Assembly (NCBI RefSeq): GCF_963678975.1
Contig: NC_089281.1
Coordinates: 22,249,375-22,313,374 of the forward strand
Origin: Dysidea avara
Taxonomy: Eukaryota; Porifera; Demospongiae; Dictyoceratida; Dysideidae
DNA length: 64,000 bases
Direction of reading: 5' to 3'
Made by a program: the position numbers and the translations under genes. Below the pieces are notes generated by a model. The model was not told the DNA's origin. It worked only from the letters and a program-made list of their open reading frames with translations, and made no database searches. This document shows, piece after piece, positions 38,116 to 49,048 of the stretch; position 1 is the first letter of the stretch, and every line of letters starts with the position of its first letter.

Positions 38116-41115
38116 TGCAAGACTACAAGCTATAACTTGTAAAGGGTATCTAGACCAAGTATAGAATGTATATACATTGTGAAGTATATGAAATTTTGGA
38201 TCCTCATGCGTCCCCAGATCCACTGTTGATACCTACTCTGTGTAAACAATAACAGAGTGCACCCAGTGAAGTAAACATGTTTACAGGAAATAGATATTGA
38301 TGCAGTAGAAATTTAGTCACGTTCATATACAGTTCAAAGAAGAGAGTTTGTTGCTATGCAAATCAGTAAAGTATTCCTCGTTAAGAAATTGAAATTTAGT
38401 AATCATATTTCATGGTTGCAGTTATTTGCCTTTTTCTATTCGGTTCCCTAGTAGCAAGCATTCCCTTCCATCCTCATGTCTCTATGAATATAAAACAACA
38501 TATCTATAGAGGAGAGCCTATGCATATGAGGAATGTGTGTGCTACTACAAGAGAACACAAGCTGGGACTGCATCACCTACGTAGTCCACTCCTCTACTTA
38601 TCATAAGCCCACAGTTTACTGGTGGTGAAGTAAAAAACAAGACTGCATAAATTGTGTGGTCTGACAGGCCTTGTGTGGTTGTCACCTCTTCTCAGCTGCC
38701 AGAACTGCCTTGGCAGAACATTGGCAGTAAGGTTGAATGTCAGTGTCAATGAAATGAACTTCATACAATCATACCAGGCTGCCAAACACCCTGAATTCCA
38801 CAAAAAGGCCGGAATCAGCCTTTCCAATAACAGGCTCCTAAATGATACGAGGCTATACTACACTTCTTCATAATACAGTTATCATCTTAGCTACTAGATC
38901 ACCCACTCTCCCTTGTATATAAGTAAAAAGGGATCCCAGTATCCCACAACCAACAGAACGAGAAAATAACTGCACAGGATGTCCATTGTGAGTCTGAAAA
39001 ACAGAGAAAGAAACAGTCAAGTAGAATGTTCCTTTTGCTGTACCTTAAAGATGTTCAATATTGTGTACACACTACTTAACAAGTGAAAGAAAAAGTGAAA
39101 GAATTTTACAAGCTAGTGGGGATCATTACGACAAATAGTGCTCAAACAAGGGGGAGGAAGTTTAGCCCTCCATAAGCAATAAATCACCATGACCAATCAG
39201 GTGATAACCCTCTCTGTTAATGATCCCTGCTTGGTTGTAATTTTTTGTTTATTAACACAATCCATACTTCTGTAACCACATCAAAGGAAAGAATGATGAC
39301 AGATATACAACGCTAATGACAAAAGGTACACCCTTTTCTAACTACTAAGCAATGTAGTTGTTTTCTACTGTGATCTGTCCTGTTTCACAGCCGTACACAT
39401 GGAGAATGATATGTGAAGCTAGCCTACAACCAATTTGCTTACCTTGACTCTTTGGAGCATAGTGTGAAAATTACAGACACCTTCTTACGTGATAGGCAAC
39501 ATGAAGCCATGGTGGAACCTGTCTTAACAGTCACTTGTATAGAAAGGTCACTTCTCCAAAAGACCACCTTTAAATCCCCTGACATTCCACCTGTCTAAAG
39601 CAGCTACCTGGGTAGGCTGGGATGAAGCTTCAAATGTTTCGTGGGTTTGGAGAAGTGACCTCATACACTCGTAGTCTATGAAAGAAATACAAATAAACGT
39701 TGTTATCTTTATTGTAGCTGCTATTCATCTTGCACGATCGATGTTCGTCTTTTCACATCAATCTTTGTGTGCCACACCCACTTTTAAACCATCGCAGTTT
39801 AGCTTGCTACCATAGTTGTAGCCTTAAAACACCTTATAAAGTGATAGATAACGCATGGAAAATGTCCTTTTAGCCATTAGTTGGTGTTTACCTATGCATG
39901 ATTGCAGTATAGCGGACACGCCCATTTGCAATCAATGGATTACGTCATTCAATACTGCTGCTATGCACTTTCCAAATGCTTACAAACTTATTCAATAGGA
40001 TTAGAAGATAAAACTTAAGAAAGATGTGCATAAACACAAGAAAACCTGTAACTTGAAAGCTAACACCAAAGCGTCGAACATTCAAACATTTTATTAGTGA
40101 ATGTTTGAAGGTAAATTTCAATACTCATCCCAGCCCTACTGCCTATTATGGTCAAGAAAATCTTGGCCTGAAAGCAATTGGCTAAGACAGGTTCCACTGT
40201 AATGACTGTATACCTGTAAGGCACTGTGATGGTACAGTGAAGCTGGGTTTTGGTCAATTTTTTTTGTGAGAAAGTGCAAACCCCCATGATCTCTACAGTA
40301 CAGTATTATAGTACTGTATGATACAGTAACTCAACTATATTTTGTACTAACATTTAAATTTATCTTATTTGCACCTTTCATATCATGGAACAAATTAAAT
40401 TATTTCAAGTTGGTAAGCCTGTAAAATTTCTTCAGAAATGCTAAGTTAGAGACTTGGTGATAAGAATACAAGCAAATGTCCAGGGAATCCTACTACATTA
40501 AAAACTGATTCTACTGATACACACATGCACACCTACAAACAAAAGACTTACCAAGACTGAAAACCATCCAATCTTCGCACTCAATCCCTTCAACATGCAC
40601 TCCTTTATCAGCCTTCAACGATGGTATGTGTTTACACTACACAATGTAATTACTACAGGTAGTAATGAATCTCTAAACCATACCTCATAGGCCAGACTCT
40701 TTGCCATTGATAGAAGGTGTCTTGTTGACAATCCTGTGACAGTTACAAGGTATTTAACATAATTTAAATCAGGGTTAACATTGATCACACAGATATCTAT
40801 TCCATTGAGGTCTGTCAAGAAATCAACAAGTTCTTCAATAGTCATAAGTTCTGTTCTACGTTGTTCAATTCTGACCCGATGCTTCTTCTTCCCAACATAA
40901 ATGTCCTTACTATCACCATCACCACCTCCTTCTAACTTCAACTTACGAATGTTTTCTAGCATTTCATCAAAGTCAACTAAGTCATTGCTGGAAAAGGAAT
41001 CCTCCTTCTCAGAATCATTTTCATTCTTAGCTGTAGAATCATCACTACTGTGTCTACAACATATTAACAGCTGGTGCTTCAGCAACAAGCGAGACTGGCA
41101 TACTGCAGTAGACAT
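37388..41115 (-). CDS. MALSU1: Mitochondrial ribosome assembly/silencing factor (MALSU1, RsfS/Iojap family)
   Basis: Exons are 41115-40684, 40612-40552 and 37521-37388, with GT-AG borders. Joined length is 208 residues (human protein about 234). The first ~25 residues are rich in Arg, Ser and hydrophobics with no acids, as in a mitochondrial presequence. An acidic linker follows. The RsfS domain starts near TIEELVDFLTDLNG and runs through YLVTVTGLSTRHL, HVEGIECEDWMVFSLGN and IVVHFMLQAKRD to LELEKLWSLG. These are family landmarks. The family binds uL14 on the large ribosomal subunit and prevents premature subunit joining during assembly. The exon 3 split codon gives GN where the family normally has GD. 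The duplicate exon at 25.7 kb has GD. The 3 kb second intron contains part of the duplicated block. Confidence 0.85.
38116..40550. other. Intron 2 of the MALSU1-like gene
   Basis: This is repeat-derived DNA. A 64-codon frame at 38412-38606 has a signal-peptide-like start but no support. About 38.77-38.99 kb resembles 13.98-14.25 kb. About 40.28-40.34 kb carries the gtactgtatgatacagta type motif that is amplified at 63 kb. Confidence 0.45.
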
Positions 41116-42250
41116 GATGTGATTTTGTCTGGCAATTTCTGTAACATGAAACTTAGATAACCGACTAATGAATGGTCTAGATCCATAACAAATTGTATGT
41201 GAGAACTGCTTCAGCAGCCTGCAAAAATATACGTATGCTCCAATTACATGAATCAGTTATTGACAGTTAATGGAATATCAGAGTGGGTATAATCACTGTG
41301 CTGGAACCAATATAACAAACTACATTAGTTCACAGATTCACCCTGACCTAAATGACTTGACCCTGATATATATCCAACCATGAGCACAAACAAGGAGGTA
41401 ATTTGAATGAAATTCATGTACAGTACAGAAACTTAGGAGCAGGCAACTACAACGGTAAATAAGTTTTATCTTGTTTCACCGGCATATTAAAGTGATTGAC
41501 TTATCTTACTGTAGCATGTGCTTTTTTCTTGTGTTTCAATACCTTAAATTAGCACAAAAATGCAAACATGATTTCACTTAGCCAGTCACATTTCACAGTG
41601 GTAACTATAGTAACAATAGACATAACACATTTTGCTGTTAAAAAGCAACTTCTTATTCAATACTATCAAACAGTATGGTAGTACTAAAATGACAATGTAA
41701 AAGGAAAGGCAAAGTGTAGAAGGCAGACACGTGTTGGAACCAGAAAGGTCACATGTCACCAGTGAGTTCACCAGTGAGTTTGTAGTTGCGGTGCGAAATG
41801 GTAGCTGTGCGCTGCTTTGCTTGGCCTCTAGGCTTGTGACTGGTCTGGCAGGCAGACAGACCAAAATTCAGGTTTAGGCATTTTTTAAACAAAAAAAAAT
41901 TAATATCCGGCCATCCGTCAGTGTTTTCTTGTTTTTAATGCTGGGTTTAATGTTTGATGGAGTAAATAAAGGTGAGTTTCGTTGTGTATGTTTTCATGAT
42001 TATTTTTAGAGGCAGTATTTTGGACAGTGCCGGTCATTTTCTTCTTCACACAAGGAAACCATACCGAGGCATTAATTTTCTGCACCAACACTTTCCTTAG
42101 AGGAGTGTATTTAGAAGCTACAAAACTATTTGAAGCACTATAGCAACTGTAAGTGGAGTAGATATGTATAGCTGCACTTACAAAATAATTGCCTGGATCA
42201 ACCACGTCCCTTAAACAATCACAACATCCTGCCATGTTCTTAACGATCAG
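41116..42250. other. Upstream of MALSU1-like gene, dispersed repeats
   Basis: No other gene is visible. The stretch near 41.75-41.88 kb (ggcaggcagacagaccaaaa) recurs at 50.25-50.31 kb and, diverged, at 54.77-54.83 kb. The tcacatttcacagtggtaa phrase recurs near 42.55 kb. Confidence 0.45.
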
Positions 42251-42254
42251 AGTA

Positions 42255-43465
42255 TGCCATGCCCTTTAATGATCTAGCTGCAACAAGCCGTGGTTTTGCT
42301 CTGTAAAAAACTAGACATGGCAAACCACATCCCTTAATTAATCACTAAAGACAATCCGGGAGATCGAAATACTCTAATAAAGCAGTCACAGCCACATGTG
42401 TATACATATAGCTATGCCAGTTAACGTTCACATAGCCAAAATGCACCAATAAGAGAAAACTAAACTCTGTACTTCCCCATTTCAAGAAAGGGACACATGC
42501 ACAACAAGAATATTGCATTAAAAATTCAAACATGATTTTGCTTAGCTGGTCACATTTCACGGTGGTAATTAACTAGTACAATTAATTAAAATGAAGTAGG
42601 ATTCCAGTGATAAAAATAGTGAAACAAGATATATGAATGATCGTAGCTATTACAACATAGCTATTAGGGAAAATAACTTACTTTGGCATTGAACAGATGG
42701 TAGTAACAGACCAAAGTAGGGAGTTTCCCACATACAGTAGCTATGTATGCTGTAATAACTACCATCATTCATATACTGTATCTTGTTTCACAACTTTTTA
42801 TCGCTGGAATCCTACCGCATTTTTAGTTTGTTAACTGTTTTGCTATAGCATAGCTATATATATATATACACACGTGGTTGTGAATGCTTTATTAGAGTAT
42901 CTTGATCTTGATGATTGTCTCAAGTGAGTTACGTCATACATATACTAGGGCTGAGCGATTATGAAATTTTGCTACTTTCACGATTGTAAGTAAGATGCAA
43001 CATAATCACAATTATGATAACTATCACGATGTTATACTTCACATGCATTAAAGGCTATTATGTGCACAACTTTGCATGTATGATTTATTCAAACAAATCA
43101 TGGTGAAATTGTATGCACTGACAATTAAGGCCACTTCCATACAAACAGTATAATGAATATTAATATCCTTAGAAATTCAATGGTTTGTAACAGGTAAGCT
43201 TTTTAAGCAGTAAAATTTTTTCATACAATGAACTGTCTCAGAAGTGGCTTGTTTACCAGAAAAGTTCTTCCACAACAGTATGACAATACCATTTTGAATT
43301 TACTAATACACATTTATATGTGATGTCACAACATCACGATGTCCATATACCACATATTCACAAACAATCACGATTAATCCAATAATCGATATAATCTCCC
43401 AGCCCTAACATATACATATATTAAGGAGTGTGGTTTGCCATGTCTAGTTTTCTAGAGCAAAAAGT
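42255..43465. mobile_element. Large foldback element interrupted by a hAT
   Basis: The outer arms share gttttgctctgtaaaaaact / aactagacatggcaaaccac with the right arm at about 43.42-43.46 kb. The inner arms of about 75 bp lie at 42.595-42.665 kb and 42.75-42.83 kb. The right arm is split by a 462-bp hAT (42946-43407). Two copies of the tattagagta motif sit symmetrically (42361-42388, 42881-42909). No protein is encoded. Confidence 0.65.
42946..43407. mobile_element. hAT-type MITE, 462 bp
   Basis: Ends are tagggctgagcgat and cagcccta. An exact 8-bp target duplication acatatac lies at 42938-42945 and 43408-43415. The TAGGGCTGnGCGAT end is common to hAT elements of many animals. It is non-coding. 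Confidence 0.8.
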
Positions 43466-44530
43466 CACAGTCCTACCAACCCTATTCTTTCATGAAGCAA
43501 AGAAACCGCATACTACACAAAACACCTGATCATCAAAGTTATTTTGCGTATAATCTATGGACATTATCCAAATTGATGTCACACTAAAATTGGCAGCGAT
43601 AATACAGAGGGGTATCAGGAGGGGTGGTGTTTTGCTATGACAATGTTGTTTTTTCTAACAGGGGTGGAGGTGATACTTACTTACTTACAATACAAATACA
43701 CACTACTTTGTATCCAAGTCTAGTCTTGTTTCGCCAGATGGGTCTATTTCGATAAAGTCACATCATCACAACTGGCAGATAGCCTTTTACTTTCATTACC
43801 CGGTTACTCAACGGTTCCATGTCGTAAAGCCACAAACACAGTTCATTTTTGTTACTGCGTGATGAAGTCCACAGCCATTCCTTGAAAAAGCAAGCCATGC
43901 AAATGGCCAATGTACAAATATATTGTTAAAGGGTTTAGTACAAAAAGTCTCCAGACTGAAGCATATGCAAAGCAAGCTCAATATTTCTCATGGATGAAGT
44001 ACACTTAATTGAGCTTTCCTAAACACCAAGTAGTCTTTAATTACGCTAACTCCCAACCTTCAATTATTGTCAAACCCAACTATAATAGCAAGAGTTAATA
44101 ACAGTGATAATAGCTGTTAGGCCATTCCAATTTTTTTTTATGTTTCTGGTCATTTGAAGTTGAGTTTTAGATGCGGCGCTCATTTAGCAGCAAAGCAACA
44201 ATGAAGTGACTGCTCAGTTAGAGTATTTTTGTGACTGTTCTATTAGAGTATATCGATCTGTACTATGCACTATGCCCATTTCTTGCAGGTTTTCACTGAT
44301 AAAAGGCAAATTATGATACTTAAGCAGCATCTTTGTTGCAGCCCAATATTTCTTTCTGAAATCTGGTTTTTTTTAAAAATCTGATGTGGACATTTTCCCA
44401 ATGTATTTCTCAAATTTCACATTCTCCAAAAAACTATTTCTAAAGTCTTGGTAGAAACCCAAACTTCCAGACTTCTAACATGTTTTTCGTGGGTTGGGCT
44501 TTCCACAGCTAAAATTCATAGCCCTTATTA
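43466..44530. other. Intergenic DNA
   Basis: No gene is visible. Two adjacent copies of the tattagagta motif lie at 44206-44258. A Harbinger-like end occurs near 44.12 kb. Confidence 0.5.
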
Positions 44531-44534
44531 TCAC

Positions 44535-44811
44535 ACAAGGGGGTGACACACAGGCACTCACTGTAGGTAGATCTGTGACCGCAGTCAAAGTCTTGACCCA
44601 CTGAAATTTTGCTTTGACCTATGACTTAGAGCCTTTTTCAACCTTTGACCGGTGACCTAGCGACGATATTTCAGTACTTTTCGATTGTGGGTTGGAAATT
44701 TCACCCCTGACCGTTGACTTGGCACGAATTAGGTAGCCTTGACCTTTGACTTAGACTTTGTCCGCGGTCACAGATCTACCTACAGTGAGTGCCTGTGTGT
44801 CACCCCCTTGT
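44535..44811. mobile_element. MITE with ~57-bp terminal inverted repeats
   Basis: The left arm starts acaagggggtgacacacagg and the right arm ends with its complement. The arms run from 44535 to about 44592 and from about 44754 to 44811. CAC flanks both sides, which could be a 3-bp duplication. It is non-coding. Confidence 0.65.
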
Positions 44812-44888
44812 CACGACTGTAGGTGAGCCAGTATATAGGACCTCGAGTAGGACGTTTTTAAGGAAGAGATTAATGTGACGCAATCACA

Positions 44889-44973
44889 CTAGTCTCGCGT
44901 AGTCAGACCGCTTTCTTTTTGAATGATGGAAATCCGCCGACCATCACGCGGTCGGTCTGGCCACGCGAGACTA
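44889..44973. mobile_element. Short hairpin MITE, ~85 bp
   Basis: Ends are ctagtctcgcg and cgcgagacta, and a second inverted pair (gtcagaccg / cggtctgg) makes nearly the whole element a hairpin. The flanks caatcaca and caatcaga look like an imperfect target duplication. The ctagtct start resembles the nested element at 29223. Confidence 0.65.
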
Positions 44974-45244
44974 CAATCAGATTTTCTGGAACAATAATTA
45001 TACCCACTACTGTGTGCAAAAAGGTTTATACAGTAGACTTACTGCACACTGTCCATCCTTCTTAGCATAACGTAGCCTGGCTGATAAAAAAGAACTTCAG
45101 GTAAACCGACTCCCACAATCAATACTATAAACCGAATTTAAAATAAACCCACAATCGAAATTTTCCAAAGGTTATGTAAATATTTAGATTCTCTGTACAC
45201 ACTAGGTCAACTGCTGACTCCCTTAAGATTGATGATGGTATCAT

Positions 45245-45293
45245 CAGGGGTTCTAGGTCATCATACCAATGGTATGATGACCTAGAACCCCTT
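45245..45293. repeat. Perfect short palindrome
   Basis: Two arms of about 22-23 bp, beginning aggggttctaggtcatcat, are exact complements around a 1-3-bp centre. It lies about 190 bp downstream of the DNAJC9 stop codon. It may be a tiny MITE or a transcript-end hairpin. Confidence 0.7.
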
Positions 45294-45481
45294 AGGTAAG
45301 TTATTGTTGAGCGGAGTAAAGAAAGTCAACTTACACCTCAGCCAGTGAAGTGTTTTAAGAGCTTGACAGCAAAGTAGCAATGCACTTGTAAACTACCATA
45401 TCCATTAGACCCATTCCTTCTGTAAATGAAAAAAGAAATGCATTACGTAATGATCGATCTGATACATCATATGGTATACAT

Positions 45482-46285
45482 TTAACGTTTAGTCTTTCTT
45501 CTTGCTTTAGCTTTAGATTGACTTGCTCCATTATCTCCTTTTAATTTTTTAGTTTTAGGGGCATATTTCTTTTCCAATGAATCTAAAAAGCTTTCAGCCT
45601 CTTTTGCACGGCTCTGTTGCCTAGCCTGAATTAGTGCAGTAAGACTGGCATCATTGCTAACATTCAGTTCTGATTTAGCTTCTGCAGCTTCCCTGGCCTC
45701 CTTCTCATAGGCACGCTTTCGTTTCTGTCGTGTCTTGGTAGTTTCTGCTTCAAATGCAGGAAACTTTGGAACTTCTTTTGACTTTATCCAACCAGCAATT
45801 AAATCATGAAATCTTGGCTCATCATCAATAGTAGAGCACAATACAGTGTCCAATATTTTATCCATGTCACCCTCAAACTCCAAATAGGCCGACCTTAAAT
45901 CTTCTAACTCTTGCTCAGAGCCCTTGTAATGCTTTTCATACGCCTTAATGTCATCTACTGTTATCTTATTAAACAGCAATCTCCAGTATTCTTCCCAATT
46001 TCTATCTTGGGCAATAATGTCGTCTTCATCGTCTACTATGCCTTGCTCGTCGTACAAAGCTCGCTTCTCTTTGTCAGTCAGGATACCGTATAGTTTCCCT
46101 AAGACTTGAAATTTTTTCGTTGCTTCGTCTTTCTCTGAGGAGTCCACTCTATCGGGGTGTACTTTCAGCGATAACTTGTGGTAAGCTCTACGAAGTTCAC
46201 CATCTTTCGCGGTCTTGTTCACTCCTAATGTTTGGTACAAATCAGAAGTACCGAAAAGGTCCTTTACCTGCTCAATCAAGCCCAT
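45482..46285 (-). CDS. DNAJC9: DnaJ homologue subfamily C member 9
   Basis: A single exon of 267 codons (human about 260). The J domain occupies about residues 15-82, with the HPD triad at 43-45 (LKVHPDRV), preceded by LYQTLGVNKTA. The rest matches the DNAJC9 layout: an RNWEEYWRLLF segment, an acidic helical middle (YKGSEQELEDLRSAYLEFEG), and a Lys/Arg-rich tail typical of a nuclear protein. DNAJC9 is known as a co-chaperone of HSP70 and a histone H3-H4 chaperone. Its start lies only 102 bp after the stop of KANSL2 on the same strand, so its promoter and the KANSL2 3' UTR share that space. The lack of introns is notable beside the spliced neighbours. Confidence 0.93.
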   Translation of the reverse strand: MGLIEQVKDLFGTSDLYQTLGVNKTAKDGELRRAYHKLSLKVHPDRVDSSEKDEATKKFQVLGKLYGILTDKEKRALYDEQGIVDDEDDIIAQDRNWEEYWRLLFNKITVDDIKAYEKHYKGSEQELEDLRSAYLEFEGDMDKILDTVLCSTIDDEPRFHDLIAGWIKSKEVPKFPAFEAETTKTRQKRKRAYEKEAREAAEAKSELNVSNDASLTALIQARQQSRAKEAESFLDSLEKKYAPKTKKLKGDNGASQSKAKARRKTKR

Positions 46286-46387
46286 CTAAAAATCAAGCGC
46301 CACAACACTCAAAACACGCGCTTTTCAAATTATAGCGCACGCGCGATATAGACTAAATAAATGAGTATTACGTAAAATACAAAAAAG

Positions 46388-48983
46388 TTATTTATGCTGT
46401 ACATTGTTTGATAATGAATGTTTACCATTCCACGTTTGATTGCTGTGTCCTTGTCCATTCGTAATAGTACTAGCTGCTGTAGTTGTCGCCTTCCCTGGTG
46501 TATTCTTCATGCCTTTTAGCCTCTGCTCTTGTAGTTTAGCTTCAAACTGTTTCAATTCTTCTGGCTCACTGGCATTGTCACTCTTCTGAAGCTTGAGTGG
46601 TGAGAAGTTCAATGACAGTAGGTTGTCTGGAAGTGGACAACTTTCAGTCCTTAAGTCACTCAGCATGCTTGTATCAATGTCTGCAGGTAGTGGTAGATTG
46701 TCTAACTGTTGTAACTGATTGTCATCTGACTTCTGCGATGAAGATCCTGCTCGGTTATTATTACTGTTGCTGTCAAGTTTACCAAACACATCTTCTTGTT
46801 TCTCTCCTGGAAGATTTTGGTCAATATCTGGCAGGCTAACCATATCAAGTATACTCTGAAAGTCTTCACTGCGAAGTTCTTTTTCCACAAGTGGCATCAA
46901 GCCTTCAGCAATGTCTGCAGGTAACAAAGCATCATCTTGAAGAGGCCTTACTGATTCCATCGAAGGTAACGTGTCATCAATCATGCTGTATGCTGGCTCG
47001 TTCTTTATCTTATTAACAACTTGACTGCTAGGGACCAAAGCTTCTCTCTGCAAGTGGGAATAACTGGTCCTTTCTTTAATCATACTTTGGTGATAATGTA
47101 GGAAACAGTATGAAGGATTGATATACTTTGGTACTGGGTTAATGCACTTCTCTCTAGAAGGAAAGCGGTGTGCACATTGTGTAAACAAGTGTTGCTTTGG
47201 ATCATACAAGATGTCTAGCAGTCTGAGTTAAGGGCATGCACAATCCCCAATACACAACAGTACATTACTGTTCAACTAAGGGACACCCTCTGTGACAATA
47301 CTAACAAGCTTCCATACTGTGCTACAACAAAAACACCTTGTTGCAAGAGCATGTCAAAAGATTTCCCAGGCCATAAATAATACTTTTTGGAAGAAGCCAC
47401 ATACAAACTGGTAACACCAAACCTTATTATTACCAGGTCATTACCAAATCAAATGACATTTTCAATGTTGAAAATAACAGGATATTAACAGATATTAGGG
47501 CCACACCTTTAGCTATGGATGGCACACACGCTCACACGTACACACTCACACAGAGCCTTCAAAACAAAACCTTCAGTTACTGCTAATGCTATCATGCCTA
47601 CACCCATTACTGGGACACCTGTGCGCTACCCAGGTGCCAGGAGTCAGTGCAGGGAAATCCTTCTGAGCAGGACTGGTAACCTACAGGAGGATAAGCCATG
47701 TCTCACAGGTGAAGTTGTGGGCACCCAAGCTTCCACCTGGTCTTTCACACACTATGCAAGACATGGACAGTTGGCATTTGCTTCCCCAGTTAACACCAGG
47801 TATCCATTGATGTTATACCTGGGTGGGCTGCTTCCCCAGTTGACACCAGGTCATCAGGTTCCCATGGGTAGACTGGAGCAATGTGAAGAAAAGTTTCTTG
47901 CTCAAGAAAGAAACAACACCAACTTGGCATAACTGTACATCAAACCTGGAACCTTCAGTTATCAGGCTGATGCTCTAGATAGCCACTTGGTTTTGCCATC
48001 TCTCTCTCACACACACACGCACATGCATGCAACCATACACACACACAGTGATTGCGTAAAGGATACGCTTATAACAGTAGCCTGAATGTGGTAAACTCTC
48101 TGTACCACAGTCAGGAACATAACAGTCTGCATATGGTAGAAATTCTTCCCTTTGTTCTAGTTTAGAAATAAACTGCAAATGTTTAGCATTGTATGCTGGA
48201 TCTCTTCCACTCTCTATCAACCGGACAGTGGTAGCTACCCGCTTCTTCTTTCTCTTCCAAGCTAAAAGGGCTTCTTCTCCATGCCTCTTGTTGTAACAGC
48301 GATAAGCTATGTCCATCTTTGAGTTTCCAGTAGATGGGGCTTGTGCTGTAAAAATATTACAGAAGCATACCAATTAATAATGTGAATCCTAACAGCTACA
48401 CATTGAAGATTAAGAGGTAAGAAAAATGACAAATGCAAGGCTGAATATTCACACAAAAGTATTTCCCACTGGTTTCATTGAATTTAATACTATGGCCATC
48501 GTTACTGACAGCAGGCTTGCTATAACTGTAATAAAAGTCTGATTGTACTCATAGTGATTATGGTTATATACCTTGTAATTTAGAGCCTCCTTCACGCTGC
48601 CATTGAATCAAGAAAGCTCTTCGACGTTCTCGGAATACATGCCTTAATCTGATCATTTGTCCTTTGTAGAGTGAAAGCAACTGCATCAACTTCCTGTGAT
48701 ACAAGTTTGTTGCCTCCTTTTCAGTCCAACAGCCAGCAGAGCTAGTTACAAAATGAAACACAAGTGTAACCAAAATGTACAACCCTATGTATAGTATTTA
48801 TACAACACAAAACTTCACAATTGCGCGGCCTTACTCGAGTAGCTCTGTATTTTCTATGTGCATGAATTCAGCATCTGGTTCGTTTTCGCCCTTCCAGAGA
48901 TCACGTACACACACGTTTCCTTCCATAGTGTCTACTTCATTCCTATTAGAAAGCGTCTCTGGTCGCTTTTCTTCCTCAGCCAT
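46388..48983 (-). CDS. KANSL2: KAT8 regulatory NSL complex subunit 2 homologue
   Basis: Exons are 48983-48835, 48741-48572, 48345-48067 and 47214-46388, all GT-AG, giving 474 residues (human 492). Landmarks are a helical segment (TEKEATNLYHRKLMQLLSLY onward, about 55-100) and a basic segment (ALLAWKRKKKR). A Cys/His cluster across the exon 3-4 junction follows: CYVPDC, then YCYKHILYDPKQHLFTQC, then KCINPVP and CFLHYH (C3HC3H-type fingers of the KANSL2/INO80D family). The C-terminal half is acidic and low in order. The human protein is a scaffold of the NSL histone acetyltransferase complex. INO80D is the other family member. The length and single finger block favour KANSL2. It shares a 65-bp promoter gap with GGACT. 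Confidence 0.88.
47510..48005 (-). repeat. tRNA-derived SINE inside KANSL2 intron 3
   Basis: On the minus strand a tRNA-like head at about 47997-47935 reads aagtggctatctagagcatc and then a B-box-like ggttccaggtttga. A body follows with ttcttgagcaagaaactttt and attgctccagtctaccca, phrases I associate with widely spread invertebrate SINE/LINE 3' regions. (CA)n-type tracts border both ends. The plus-strand open frame over it is incidental. Confidence 0.55.
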
Positions 48984-49048
48984 TTGTTGTGACCTGGTCC
49001 GCGTGTCAGATCACGTGTCGTGTCACGTGTAAGGTTGCAAAATACAAA
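48984..49048. promoter_or_regulatory. Bidirectional promoter, KANSL2 / GGACT
   Basis: Only 65 bp separate the two divergent start codons. Two CACGTG boxes (49012-49017 and 49024-49029) lie 12 bp apart, centre to centre, nearer GGACT. No TATA box is seen. 5' UTRs must be very short or overlap. Confidence 0.65.

Noticed and set aside
38412-38606. 64-codon frame with a signal-peptide-like start (MVAVICLFLFGSLVASIPF)
   Set aside because: It is isolated, with no recognisable family, no second copy and no clear splice partners, and lies in an intron of repeat-derived DNA.
47519-47932. 137-codon plus-strand frame in KANSL2 intron 3
   Set aside because: It lies over a tRNA-SINE with CA tracts; composition and position explain the open frame.
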